A DNA stretch of 64,000 bases from Zychaea mexicana (lineage: Eukaryota; Mucoromycota; Mucoromycetes; Mucorales; Lichtheimiaceae). Positions 1 to 12,008 of this stretch are shown here, piece by piece. Where the stretch lies: positions 310,001 through 374,000 of the forward strand of contig NW_026516688.1 in NCBI RefSeq assembly GCF_025766255.1, written 5' to 3'. The notes beneath the pieces were generated by a model, which was given only the letters and a program-made list of their open reading frames with translations, was not told the origin of the DNA and did not search any database. Within the stretch, counting starts at the first letter, position 1. Every line of letters begins with the position of its first letter. Position numbers and translations under genes: made by a program.

Positions 1-109
1 ACCAGCTGCTCCTCCACCCCAACAGCAACCTCCTCCGATGAGCGGCCCATCCACTGGCATGTCGACTGCTAGACCCTTCCAGATGCCACAGACTGGTCAA
101 TATAATTAG
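1..109 (+). CDS. 3' end of a Pro/Gln-rich protein (partial)
   Basis: The window opens inside an open frame (frame 3) that ends with TAG at 107-109. The visible 35 residues are rich in proline and glutamine, with a PPPQQQPPP-type run, then Ser/Thr/Met, ending in QTGQYN. This is a disordered C-terminal tail. Nothing in it identifies the protein, so no function is given. It converges on the twinfilin gene, whose stop codon is at 208, so the two share a 98-bp AT-rich 3' intergenic stretch. Confidence 0.55.
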   Translation, partial: PAAPPPQQQPPPMSGPSTGMSTARPFQMPQTGQYN

Positions 110-207
110 ATTTCGTTTGATATATGTTTCATAAGAAAACCCATGTCCTCTTTTTCCTTTTACTACTCTTTAGTTGTAATAATAAATAATTCGTATGTAT
201 TCTTTAT

Positions 208-2151
208 TTATTCGTTTGATGCTGTTTCATCCGTAGTAGAGGATGTAGGCGTAGTAGTATCGTTGTTGTTGTTGTTGTTGCTATCGTCATCGTTGCTATT
301 GTTGTTGGCAGCGGCAGCTACTGCAGCAGCCACACTACCCGTACCGCCTGGTCTTCGTCTACCGGGGGCAACAGGTCGCTTGAAACCTCCTTGCTTGGGT
401 CCACTGAGCATCTGGATTCGCTGCTCGACAACACTAACACCCGCCCCAGCAGATGTATGTCCTGCTGAAGCCTTTATATGACGCACTTCTTCCAACAAAT
501 AATCTTCTGTCAAATCGGATGGGTCGCTGGTTTCGAGCTATTATTTAAGTTTTTGTTAGTCCCCATATCAATCAAATGCTTATGCCCATATACATACTCC
601 CTTACCTTTTTAGTCACTTGGAGACCGATTTCAGTTTCGGCGTTGGTGATGACGTTCGCTTTGGAAGTAGAGTAAACCATGCGTTCACGGATCTTTGAGG
701 ATGAGGGGCAAGTGTAGATGAACACTATTCACACACATACATATTTGTTGGACATGGATTTGTTTCCCTGGTCACTACAGTATACATATCTATCTATAAT
801 TGCCAAGTACAAAACTGAAAAACTTACAGACAGCTTCGTTGCCATCACAGGTGAGTGCGTAGAATGTAAATCTCGGAGCATTTGCGGAGACGGTTGAGTG
901 AACGGCGTTGATAGAGACATCGGAGACAGTGTCGAGTTCGACGGTTTCTTTTTCTAGATACTAAATGGATCACAGCAAAAACATCATCAAAATCAAGGGA
1001 TATCTCTTGGCTTATATACGAGACAAGCGTTGAGGTTATTACCAGGGATACAAAATTGTGTTTGCGCTCGTCTTTTGATTTCTGCAAATCCCGCAGGGCA
1101 TCGAGTGCTTTATCAGTCAAGGGGAATGTAATACCGGGTGCATAGGTTCTTCTCGAGCTAGAACCTTGATAATCCGATGCAGTATTGGCCTAGCAGTAGT
1201 TTTTCACCTCTTTTAATATACACTATACACGAGGTCTGATGATGATAACAAAGAGGCCACCTCGTATAATACATTCCTCTAATTTATTACCTCTGCCTGT
1301 TTAATTTCTGCCAATTCACGCTCGCGTTGTGTCAGGGGTGCCTCGGCTTTCTTGTGTGCGACATGCTTTTTATATCCATCATACGACACATCGTCCTACA
1401 GTTTTACACTACATGTTATTAAAATTGTCGCATACACTCAAATAGGTACCCAGCCTCTCATTCATACATGCTTCCTTTAAAAACATATATTGTTAGAATG
1501 TTACCTTGGTAGTACCATAGACACTATCAGTAAATCGGTTGTCACCTAGCTCTTTGGTCAAAGTGGCACGTGTACTAGCATAGAGCATCTTGTCGCGAAC
1601 TTTGGCATTGTCAGGAACGTAACTGACAAGCAGCCAGTTGTATTCCCCAGTGCTGGCCTTGTCATCGAGTCGGATCAAAATGTAAGAAGGTGTCGAATCT
1701 TCAAGGTACTCAAGGACCTTGTTGTAATCTGCATCAATATACACAAAGTTTGAGTTTGCCTTTTTAATTTCTGTAAATAGGGAAAAAAAGATAGACAGAA
1801 CGGCTCGAACCTTGTTCAAAAGATGCGTCGACAGGAATGGTGCCATTGGCCTCCAGCGACTCTAGAATTCATAAAAGTGAGTCGCGTATAATACAATACC
1901 GAACAAAGCACACGAAAAGCTGTTGTTGTTAACATAGTATGCGCGTGTCATCTTCATGTTTACCTTTGACAATTGAAACACGAAGAATACGAGTGTTGCC
2001 ACTAGCGACGGCATCCGCAAACGTTTTTGCTAATTCTTCGGACACTGTATAATATAGTGAATAGTAAGTTGTCTGTTCCTACTCTCGTTAGACACGTTTC
2101 TCGTCGAGATTAAACTTTAAGCATGCCTCGAATTCCACTTTGATGCGACAT
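208..2151 (-). CDS. TWF1: Twinfilin (two ADF-H domains)
   Basis: Twinfilin binds G-actin and the barbed-end capping protein and controls filament turnover in the cytoplasm. About nine exons join as complement(208..537, 606..724, 828..960, about 1042..1193, 1291..1395, 1505..1770, 1811..1861, 1964..2044, 2127..2151). The start MSHQSGIRVSEEL matches the family N-terminus. ADF-H domain 1 shows YILIRLDDK, the YVPDNAKVR motif and KMLYASTRATL. ADF-H domain 2 shows FIYTCPSSSKIRERMVYS. After it come DPSDLTEDYLLEEV and a basic tail with KRPVAPGRRRP, like the capping-protein-binding tail of the family, then a low-complexity Ala/Asn/Asp/Thr end. The 25-nt first exon is joined by a GC-AG intron (donor CGAG|GCATGC), the only join that keeps frame and restores the conserved N-terminus. 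Recognition is firm; exon 6 edges are approximate. Confidence 0.93.
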
Positions 2152-3498
2152 GTTTTACGTTTTGCAATAAGAAAAGGTACTCGCTCTCTCTCTCTCTCTT
2201 TCCTCGGAGTTTAGCTACTATACTCGGTCGCATATTATTGTTACTATAAATATATTCCTATCCGTCAGTGCTCGACATCACCACCGGTGGTCGGGGACCT
2301 TACATTTTCTACCCTACATAAGCCCTTCCCCGGTGATCATGTATGCTACATGTCTGTAGTGACATGCAATCAATAAGGCTTCTATTGAAAGCGATCATCT
2401 TTCTTGCTCTTAGAACAACCCTTGGGCTTCTTTTCTGTTACTATTTGACATCTCATCCCTAGTAGGAAGTTCTTCAAAAGTTGCATAACACTCTTGCATA
2501 CAGGGGGGCAAAGTAAGATCGCTGCTGTATCCACCATTTGGAATGCTATTGATATCATTTGCATATAGTAGTGGTTTATAGCGCTTGATAGGTAAATATG
2601 CTACTTCTCTTTAATAAACGCAGAACAGTGAGCTTATTGAAAAAAGTGTTTCATTAAGCGGCGTAGGAAGTAGCAAACGCCGCTGGTTTCCAACAAGAAA
2701 ACAATATGCAAAGCCGAGCACTAACATCAAGTAATTTGTTGAAATCAGCCTTTGCTTTTTCCGCTTGCTCGCCGCTTTCATTTGTCTCTACCCCTAAATA
2801 TCATATACAACCATCAATATAAGCTATTATAGTTCGTTTCATTTTGAGATGCAATTTTTCTCCGCTATGCATACTTATTTATGATGTGTAATGCTTCCTC
2901 AATAACGATCAAATCGGCATATATTGTACATATACTGACGATTCTTCACTGCAATCCGAAACGAGTCGTGGGATAATACCGGGCTTAACAGTTATATAGT
3001 AAGATTTTAATTCATCCGAAACGTATTGCGCCCATCGGACTATGTCCACGCGTTTACACAGAAAAAAGAAAAAGCTTATTCGCGTCATATGAGTCGGATC
3101 GCATCCAGGGGGGATGATCATTTTATAGTGCATACGCTGTCGTCTAAAATACCATTTTAAGGTGAAAGTTGTACAAATTGGTGTACGTGCGCTCGGCAAG
3201 AGGACCGCCAGCATATACAGCTTTGGCTTGGAGAGCCCCTTGGCGTAACAAAGAAAGACGTATGTAGATTTGGATTAATGCAACAGCTAGACAAGTCGAA
3301 ATAGGATATTTGTAATAAGATGTTATAATATCACACAAGAAGGTAATTTATTAATAAACATTGAAAATTCTAGCCAGCTGCAAGGTGCAGTAATCAATTC
3401 TGGGAAACTATGTTTCCTCTTAGTTAACTTGGATTCTGTCGTCTTCAGTGGGGCAGTAAATCTAAATCGACCACATGTATACAGTCTATTAGTCTCTA
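2152..3498. other. Gene-poor spacer between twinfilin and phospholipase B
   Basis: No gene could be assembled here. It holds the twinfilin 5' flank with a short CT run near 2182-2199. Several minus-strand open stretches (2382-2564, about 2690-2790, 2909-3214, 3144-3338) look mildly coding but cannot be joined in phase and match nothing I recognise. They may be remnants of a decayed minus-strand gene. Confidence 0.4.
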
Positions 3499-5222
3499 TC
3501 ATAGGCTGTTGTTGTATGCCATCATCTTATACAGTACCTGCTCATTTACATCGTAGTTCAGATCCACCGTAGGCTTTTGTTCCTGGGTGAAAAAGAGGTT
3601 GTTCCAGATAACCTAAAGGAGATAAATAAGGCGTTAAATTTGGATACCATCGACATGATTATATAAAATATCACTACTATGTACGTACCTTTGCAATCCA
3701 CTCGTGTGCAAGTTTTCCGGGATGGAAGCAGTCGATATTGCTATGTTGAACAGGAAATTTAAAGTACGTTAGATTTAGCGAATACTGTTCAATAAACTAT
3801 GTGCTATTTTTGCGGGGTCGTCCAATTAATAGCTATTTAATACGGTAAAGTGCCTATATGTACCTCAATGTCTCCAAAGGAAAACCATTAACGTTGAGAC
3901 GAGCGGGTGTGTAAGTGATCGCAAAGCCTTCAGATTGCTGTATCTTGTACTTTTCGTAGATTTTGTACAATTTTTCATTGTATTGAACAGATAATACATC
4001 CATATAGGCACGGTCTTTTTCTGATCCCCGGAAGCAGGAGCACAGAATACGATTCAAAATCCAGTCAGGATCGTTGAGGAATGGGCGACAGTAATCTTGA
4101 CCCATTGTCAGATCATATAAACCGGAGACATTGAAGGTACCAACAAGGTTGACAAGAACGCGTGGGACTTCCTTTCGAATGCGCTCGATAGCGGCCTCAA
4201 CATAGCCGGCGTATGCATCAGGAGTAACATCGGCACTTTCATCATCCGAACATGATTTACATTGGTCGTTGCCTAAATTTACATTAGTCAGTAGTCTAAA
4301 CGCGCATATGAAAGTAATTGTACAAAAGACACACACATGTGTAAGGATACACTTACTTCCGATCTGGATGGTAATCATCTTCCAGTCTGTCTGAAAATTC
4401 ACGTTTGGAAGCTCCTTCATTCGAGAAATAAGATAATCCAGTTCAGCATTCAAGGTTTTGGCGATGGCACCGCTGATTGCGGCATTCAAGATATCAATAT
4501 TGGGGTAATCTACTTAATATATGGTGATTTAAGTATGAAGTACATACAAACGTATATTACAGTATATCGCACTTACCGTAATCGCAGTTTTCATTGTCTT
4601 TTTTTCAGTTACATATACAAAACATTTGATTATAGAGTAATAAGTCTCAAAATAACACATATTGCTTTTCGTACTCCAGCATGTATTCAAAAACATATTT
4701 CATGTTTCATACCAGGGCAAAGGGAAAGTAAATGCTTTCCTACTGCAGGACCTTCGAGACTTGAGTTATAGTGCTTGACGAGATTTGCAACCGTAACTTG
4801 ACCATCGTCCCCACCAATAGCCCAACTCTTGCCACGGTATTCAGTAATAGCGCTTAAATTCAGGAGGCCAGATCCACCACGACCATCATTGATACCTTCA
4901 AGACCATAACCAGCCATAATACTGTTCCAGATAGTGGTATATAGGGCTCATCATTAGCTTACTGCTTGAGATTGAGAGGGCGCATAGAGGTATATTCATT
5001 TTACCTATCACCCATGGCACCAATTACTTTGATATCATCTGGACGCAAATCATAGGCACCCGCTGGTCCGGAGGCACGCGCAGCGAGCTGTGGACATTTG
5101 CTTATGCTTGATGCGGAAAGTGCAGCTACATAGCGTGCAAACAGAGAGAGAGCCAGGGTAAACAGAGCAAAAATCTTGCTACTTCTGCTGGCATTGTTGG
5201 ACATTGAGAATGAAAAAGACAT
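3499..5222 (-). CDS. Secreted phospholipase-B-like GDSL lipase
   Basis: This is a GDSL/SGNH hydrolase of the phospholipase B1 family, expected to deacylate (lyso)phospholipids outside the cell. Six exons: complement(3499..3612, 3689..3740, 3864..4272, 4357..4509, 4713..4921, 5005..5222). The start MSFSFSMSNN is followed by a hydrophobic stretch (about residues 14-32) that reads as a signal peptide. Block I is IGAMGDSIMAGYG; its nucleophilic serine codon is split by intron 1. Next come EYRGKSWAIGGDDG and LNAAISGA, then block III IGSNDQC, whose junction is also interrupted by an intron, and finally NIDCFHPG carrying the catalytic Asp and His (DxxH). All SGNH residues are present. An upstream in-frame ATG at 5267 would add 15 residues before the signal peptide. 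The last 30 residues depend on reading through GTACTG rather than splicing there. Confidence 0.9.
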
Positions 5223-6880
5223 TTTGGAAAGAAGACTTATTAACAACGATTCAACTGCTTTCCACAATCGTCATTTTATATCCGCTTCGGCCGACCTCCC
5301 TATTTGTCCTACGTCAAAAAAAATAACGCCTATGTAACGCCGCCATCGATGAAAGGATCATCGTTCAAGCAAGTAAATTTGCGGACGGATAGAGAAAGAG
5401 AATGTCCATTGTTGTATGATCATGTCGATTGTTACGCAGGATCCGAAGCCGCCTGCTTGGGAAGTAATAAAAGGAACGTGTGAAATATTATTCAAATCTT
5501 CTCAATGACTTAATGAAAAGTAAAATGCTCCAACCACTTAGAAGAATATCGCGCCGCTTCAATAATAAAGTAAAAGTACATTTGGTAAACAATGGCGATC
5601 TTTACCCTATTTTTATCTTTGTATATCAAAATGATTCTGAGAGAAATGGCAGAATATTGCGCAGATATATGGTTAACACCACAGCATATAGACTTCCATT
5701 GATATCCTTCCGAATACATACAGGTTAAACAAGCTTTTCATTAGCAAAACAAAGATTTACAGCAGCAAGAAAAGCAGACCACGTGCCCTAGCAACACCGA
5801 TTTCCGAGAGCTACACATACTGCGCGTCCACTCTGGATTTCTTACTCTATGCTTCTTGATCTATATACAGCGGAAGCTTTGTCCTTGTACTTGTTTCCCA
5901 CCAAATTAACCGCGCTCTCTCGAACCTCACATCACACACAGCGCGCCTATCTCCGATGACAGACGTTACGATGCATAAAGACCATAAAGGCGCATGCGGG
6001 TCGCACAGAAAGGAGAAAATACGCAAATCTGCCTTTTTGCTGAGAAACGTACTCAATGCAATGCATAATGAGAAAAGCAAATGAAAGACTTTCGCGCACC
6101 AGCAACGTGAAATTGTTCGCTTCTATCACCATTAACCCATTAAAGAAGCTGACACAAAGGGTATAACGAGAGAAACAGCCATTTGTTTACACATATACAC
6201 GTAAGCTGGAAAAGGAAAGATGTCGCAAAAGAGGATCAGATCTGTTGTTCCTGTCCTTGGTTTCATTCCTGCTACTGTTCCTGTACTCTCGCGTCGCTGA
6301 ATGTAATGAAATGATGCTTACTCAAACAGCATCTTCTTGTAAACCATATTGGTAGCAATTATACCATACATCATGTGTCTCGATTTTTGCAATTGCTTTT
6401 GAAGTACTAGCTATATAGTCTTCCGCGTATATAGTAGTAATATATCAAACAAAATGTTTATATCGTATATCGAATCGCTTTTCTTCTGGGTGCCCCTTCG
6501 TTGTCTCTTCTATTCGATAGCCTTGATCGCGTTTTGTTCTTCTTGCTCCGCTTTGTCCTTTGTGCGCAGGCGTCAATATCGACCAATAGGATGTGTTAAT
6601 CAATCCATTTTATTCTTTTCCTTTCTCATCTGTTTTACATACATATCCCTCAATCATCCAATAGCAATGATTACCTGAGCCGGGTGTATGTGTGAAGGGG
6701 AAGATAATCTGTACTTGCCTAGTCAGATGTTGTTCATTCCAGGCTGTTGGTGTCGCTGCTAAAGTCCCCTTCGCGCGTGCACTTTTTTGAGGTGATATTT
6801 GATGTTGATGTTATCGCGATTACGTCTGTTTTTTGCTTTTATGATCGTGCTACTATAATAAATTGCGCCTTGCATCTTAT
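5223..6880. other. Spacer without recognisable gene
   Basis: Only short open frames on both strands, none with family motifs or consistent splice structure. The left part is the upstream region of the phospholipase gene. The right boundary, about 6881, is where homology to SMC6 begins abruptly. Confidence 0.5.
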
Positions 6881-7527
6881 GAAGCACGCATGGATCCCTG
6901 GACTTTGTTCCGCATGTACATTTCACTCAGTGCCACCGGGCAATTCACTTATTTTATGCACAAACGAGGATACAATGGCTATCTAAAGTTCAATCATGAC
7001 AAAGAACGCCTTGATGTTCGAGTAAGTTTCTGACTCTTCATTCTTTTATGCGTGTGCATACATAGCCACTTTATAGAGTAGATTCGTTGCTTACTCCTGC
7101 TATTTTCATATTGGCCTTATATGAAATAGGTTTCTACCAGTGATCAATTGAAAAGAGGAACAAGACACAAGGATTCCACGACCCTTTCGGGTGGTGAGAA
7201 ATCATTCTCTCAAATCAGTTTACTCTTGTCTTTATGGGAGGGCATTTCTTCCCCTGTCCACTGGTGAGTTCAAATCAGATCCAACTTTCTATCTTATTAC
7301 GAGCGATTTTATAACTTCTAAACATTATACCATCATTCAAATAGTCTGGATGAATTCGATGTATATATGGATGCCGTTAACAGAAAACAAAACATGCGTA
7401 TGATGGTAAGCGATGTTTCTTTTTTTTTTATAAAGTGTATACAACTCTTTAAATAAAATTAGATGGAAGCTGCAATGGGCAGTTACTCGCAATACATCTT
7501 CGTTACCCCACAAGGTACGTTTAAATA
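6881..7527 (+). pseudogene. Partial duplicate of the SMC6 3' region
   Basis: This stretch is a near copy, in inverted orientation, of 47436-48105 within the SMC6 gene. Exons and introns are both conserved, so it arose by DNA duplication, not by retroposition. It covers the ATPase C-terminal half: the TLSGGEKSFSQISLL signature and the LDEFDVYMD Walker B region. Relative to the parent the signature reads TTLSGGE instead of KTLSGGE, YC before LDEFD has become HC, and the last exon differs (MGSYSQYIF against MGNDSQYIF). There is no Walker A half, hinge or start codon, and the final SMC6 exon is missing, so it cannot make a working SMC protein. Homology starts at GAAGCACGC and ends after GTTTAAATA. 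Confidence 0.9.
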
Positions 7528-8456
7528 CAGTATTGGCTGCAAGGACGTCATTGAAAGTATCAAAAACGCATCAAGACATTCGTCTTGTTTCGTCATGTTA
7601 TTCTTTCTTCGTTTTCCTTTCCCTATTTTGCTAGACATTTCCTACAGTTCTCTTACTATACATGAACAAGCCATAAGTGTTCTGTAATCAACGATTCGAC
7701 GAGCGGTACAAGATAGTTATGACAGCATGGTCTCCCGGATATTCATTTGTCTTTTCCAAAACCTCTTGGAAAAAACATAGCCTGCGGAATCTGAATGGAT
7801 GACCCTGCCGCATAAACAACAACACAACAGCAGAACAGCAGTTGATCACCACCATCATCCTCAACAACTGCATGTTTCAGCAACAATTACTTGCCGTTGG
7901 GAGGCAAGTAGTCGAGGTTTCCGAGGGCTAGTTAAAGGATGTGGTCGATGGTGTACATACTTAGTGGAATATAGAACTATTTACCATAATACCCATCCCC
8001 CATTTATATCACCACCCATATTAGTCCCATGTATATTTTTAAAACTGATGCCAAACGGAGAGTAGCATAGCTTTTATATATTGTTTAATAATGCTATCTT
8101 GAAATTGATTGACCATCGCCTCACTGTATATATGGTACATAGCAGCATAAGCATCTTCTGCAATAAGTAGTATCTGGTTAATGTATCTCACATATACAAA
8201 TTCTTGTAAATACAAAAAAGCTTTTATCAAAAAATGGTGATAGGTACCGTCTTTACGTTTGTATGTGTTTAACATAATTTTCTTCACAAGTGATACGTTC
8301 ATGGGACACAAATAGGTCCTTGATCCTGGCATTCATGACAGAATTGCTGCTGTTTCGGCGAATTAAAATCCCGTATTGACGCTGATAGTAAGTCAATTGA
8401 CGCTCGTCTCTTTTTTTTTCTGTTTCCTTGACTTGTTAATTCTCTACCACATTCTA
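7528..8456. other. Spacer and Nab2 upstream region
   Basis: No supported gene. A minus-strand frame of 97 codons (8039-8332) is AT-rich, lacks motifs and overlaps the likely Nab2 promoter; I regard it as chance. A pyrimidine-rich tract lies at about 8405-8425, shortly before the Nab2 start codon. Confidence 0.45.
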
Positions 8457-10345
8457 ATGCAGCCTCAAGACTGGAACACACTTCAGGTAATTTGAGTTTT
8501 TGCTCAGTACATCTTTTTAAAAATACTCAAGGTTACTTATTATTTGCGCTACTGTTATTTTAGAACGAAATCCAAGCAAAATGCATTACTTATGAATATG
8601 CCGATTCAGGAGGTATGCAGTAACTTTATTTTTTGGGTTGTAGCAAGTTATTCCTTATTGTCTAGCCGATCTGATCTAATATCTTTTGCATAATAGATAC
8701 CACTCTTGCGCAATACATAATTAATCTACTCAAGATCGGAAGCTCTCCTGATCACGTGAACCAGGAACTTCAACAGTGTAAGTGTTCTATGTATACTGAC
8801 CGATTATGATTTATTTTTTTTAACCTTACCAAAAAACGTTTTTTTGTTTATAGTGGTTGGATCTGATTACAGTAAGTAGTCGACGGTGAAGGAAATGCTT
8901 TTTATGCTTGGAAGAGGATTAAGAGAGAGAAGGACTAACGTGTCATTATCAGACACCGATCTCACCGGTTGGATCTTTGCAAGAGCGAATGAGCTTGAAA
9001 ATCCATCGACTGCAACACAACAACAACAACAAGAATCAGCGACTCCTGCGAAAAGCTCGAGCGAAGCCGGCAGTCGTCCACGGGGTAACCGTATTTTTGC
9101 TCAAGCTATTGGCAATCTCAACGGATCAACACAGCATAATAGCAGAGTCAATCGTTCACGATCGCGATCGCCTGAGCAACAGCGACGAGGTCAAGAACGT
9201 GAACGATCTCCGTACCGTAACGGCCATGACGATCGGGGCCGTGGTCAAGGAATCAATCAACGGTTATCAAGTGGACGTCAAGTACAATTTGTGGAATCGA
9301 ATGGAAAGCAGGATTGTACGTTTCCTGAAGGGGAAAATAGTTTGGACACCGTGTACTATCATTGGTCTTCGTTTTAATTTATGGCTTGAGGAAATTAATA
9401 TGGGCTTTTTGTTCTTATAAACATAGCGCGACCATCTGTGTTTGATCGACTTGGCACATCCAGACCATCAACAGCGACGCAAAAGGCGGAACGATGCAAA
9501 TATTGGCCATCATGCTCACAGGGTGAAAGCTGCGTGTACTTTCATCCAAAGACCATCTGCCCGTAAGTTGATGAGGAAGTATGGGACAAAGGGGCATCAG
9601 AGGAGCTTGGTACTAATAATTCCATATTGTAGCGATTTCCCTAAATGCTCCAAGCCAGCAAACGAGTGCATGTTTATCCATCCAGAGGTGTCAGCACCTC
9701 AACAGCAGCAGCCACAACTTTCGTTGGCTACACCACAGATGCCCCAAATGCCAATGAAGCGACCCATCCCTTGCAGATTCTACCCGTATTGTACAAACCC
9801 CATGTGTCCATTTATGCATCCTGAACAACCTACTGGCGCCACCGGCGCACCTGGTGCTCCCGTTCCATCTGGTCCAGTCAAGCGCGTTCCAATTCCCTGC
9901 AAAATGGGTGATAAATGTAAGCGGCCTGGTTGTCATTTCATCCACCCTGGGGACGAGGAACAGCAGCCGGTATCCGAGATACTTGTAAGTTAGTTGTTAC
10001 TGGGAATAAGTGTTGAATCCCACAAAATATAATTGGATCGTTAGCTAACATGATGGGATTGGCGGAACATAGTGTAAATACGATGGCGCATGCACCAGAC
10101 CAGGATGCTTTTACAAACACACCGTCCCGCCAAAGTCATTCTCAGGGGGGAATCGATCACTTGTTCTTAATAAGAAGGAACCTGGAAGTCTGAGCGAAAG
10201 ACAGTTCTCGGTCGTAGATGATGATGAGGTTGAGCGTGTTGTACTGGGTGAAAGTGCAGATATTATTAAAAAGGATACAACGACATCCTCATCACCGCCA
10301 TCCAACGAAAAAAAGGGAGAGGAATCCAATGCAATGGAAATGTAG
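8457..10345 (+). CDS. Nab2/ZC3H14-type nuclear poly(A)-binding protein
   Basis: Nab2-type proteins bind poly(A) tails in the nucleus, control tail length and couple maturation to mRNA export. Eight exons: join(8457..8486, 8564..8612, 8697..8777, 8854..8871, 8953..9315, 9427..9562, 9633..9984, 10073..10345), including an 18-nt microexon. The N-terminal 70 residues (DTTLAQYIINLLKIG, then DTDLTGWIFARA) fit the PWI-like helical fold of Nab2. A Ser/Arg-rich, Gln-rich disordered linker follows. The C-terminal half has five fingers of the Nab2 spacing C-x5-C-x4-6-C-x3-H: CKYWPSC..C..H, CPDFPKC..C..H, CRFYPYC..C..H, CKMGDKC..C..H and CKYDGAC..C..H. The tail is acidic and Ser/Thr-rich. Start chosen because MQPQDWNTL splices in phase to the helical domain. 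Homology is to the family; orthology to yeast Nab2 is inferred. Confidence 0.88.
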
Positions 10346-10605
10346 ATAACAAAAAGCCAAATTACATTTATACATAATTTACGATCATTACTATCACAAG
10401 AAGAAAAGAAAAGAAAAAGACATTATGCTAGATTGCTTGTTTTGTTGTATATCCACTTCCCTTTTAAAAATACATCCATTCTCATAAGCATTTCACAAGA
10501 AAAACTGGGTTACTTGCTTTCTCTAATTAGATCCGATATAATCTTTATTATACTTACACATTGTTTTAGTTACAATATCAAAAGTGTCGACTTTATTTAA
10601 ATGAC

Positions 10606-11595
10606 TTATTGTGCCTTCTTGGCCTTTCTCGTCCCGGCTGCTTCGACTCGAGACTCATTCACCTTTTTATGGATATATGCACCTACACATACGGTTTATC
10701 GTGGTTTTTGGCAATTAGCAATCCCCTGCTAGTTTATTCCCGCTTACTACCATCCTTATAAATACTTTACCTGCTTCATACATGGCCACGCACACATTAC
10801 CGCAAAACATAAAGAACGTAGCGCGTCCGATAGTTGAGAATTCTGACAAGAATGGATAAACCCAAAATCCATTTCGGGCAAAGCAATACGACGACCAGCC
10901 CAAGTACCATACTGTGAATGCATAAATCACAACAATATGCGTCTTGGAACGCACGAACTCGACATCAAACGCCAAGAAGTCGATCCATAACAAGACAGCA
11001 GGCCATAGATGGAGCGACATATCCAGAGGTAACGGGAGAAAGAATGGTACTTCTTGATGTTGCAGCAACTCTTTACTGTAAAGCACCATTGGCCAGTACA
11101 AGATTGTTATCAATCCTTCCATCTAAAGATTTTACTTAGTGTCAATGGTATTCTTAATGCATAATTAAAATCACATGTGCATGACTGTTTTCGTATTTAC
11201 CGGCGTGGCAACATAGGCGATATGCTTGTAAATAGCTACAAAATGATTTATTTTTTTCGTTTTAAGTTTTACAGACCTAAGAAAAAAAATGCAAAATGTT
11301 ACAAACATACCTTCAAATGCACCCGGAACAAAGAACCGGAGAATTTTCAGTGCAAATGTCGCAGTTGCCAACGTTAAACCAATGATAGTGAGGAACTTTT
11401 TGTTTTAAAGCACATCTTGTTAACTTCCGAATTGATTCGTTTTCTTTCTTTCGTGTCATTATTACAAACCTGGAATATTCCGCCGAATCCGATATCGGAC
11501 GGAAAAGCGCCCACTACAAACGAAAAACCATATGCATTGGATAAAAGGCCTACTACATTAAGTAGCAACCGTGCTAATTCCTTTGTAGTCGCCAT
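10606..11595 (-). CDS. FAR-17a/AIG1-like multi-pass membrane protein
   Basis: Member of the FAR-17a/AIG1/ADTRP family, in which animal relatives hydrolyse fatty-acid esters of hydroxy fatty acids in membranes; the fungal role is not established. Five exons: complement(10606..10682, 10771..11122, 11201..11235, 11311..11395, 11470..11595). The protein is about 225 residues with six hydrophobic segments. The conserved HLWPAVLLWIDFLAFD block carries the family histidine. A second conserved part is FTVWYLGWSSYC followed by YPFLSEFSTIGRATFF. The end is basic (GTRKAKKAQ), as in ER-membrane proteins with cytosolic Lys-rich tails. It converges with the Nab2 gene, leaving 260 bp of AT-rich 3' sequence between stops. 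Confidence 0.85.
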
Positions 11596-12008
11596 GGAGA
11601 AAAAGAGTAGTGACAGATTTCTACGCTATCCTTTACTGTTGCAAAACTCCCGGCCAATCGTCGGCGGACCGTTCGTTCAGCCGAAATACGCGCCGACAAG
11701 TTCAGAAGTTTGTATCACCCAAAGATCACGCATATGCGTAGTATTACCATCATCTCCCTTTGTAGAGCGCAATAGATTTGGACTTAGCTATGGATTGGTC
11801 CCACAGCACCCTGTTCCGTGAAAGAAATCAACCTCATCCTAAAACTAAAATTTCGTTATACCTGTATTCCACCGACGTGCTCTTTGCCCCATTTCCTTCA
11901 AGACATATGCTGGATCGTTTTTAGCATCATATTCCCGGCAAGATAGTGAGTATTATGAATATAATGTGTGCTAATGTAAGTTTTGCTGATAACGATCATC
12001 TGATACAG

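Noticed and set aside
5480..5728. Plus-strand 82-codon frame
   Set aside because: No motif or neighbouring exons; composition matches AT-rich spacer.
8039..8332. 97-codon minus-strand frame before Nab2
   Set aside because: AT-rich, no motif, no splice partners, and sits in the probable promoter.
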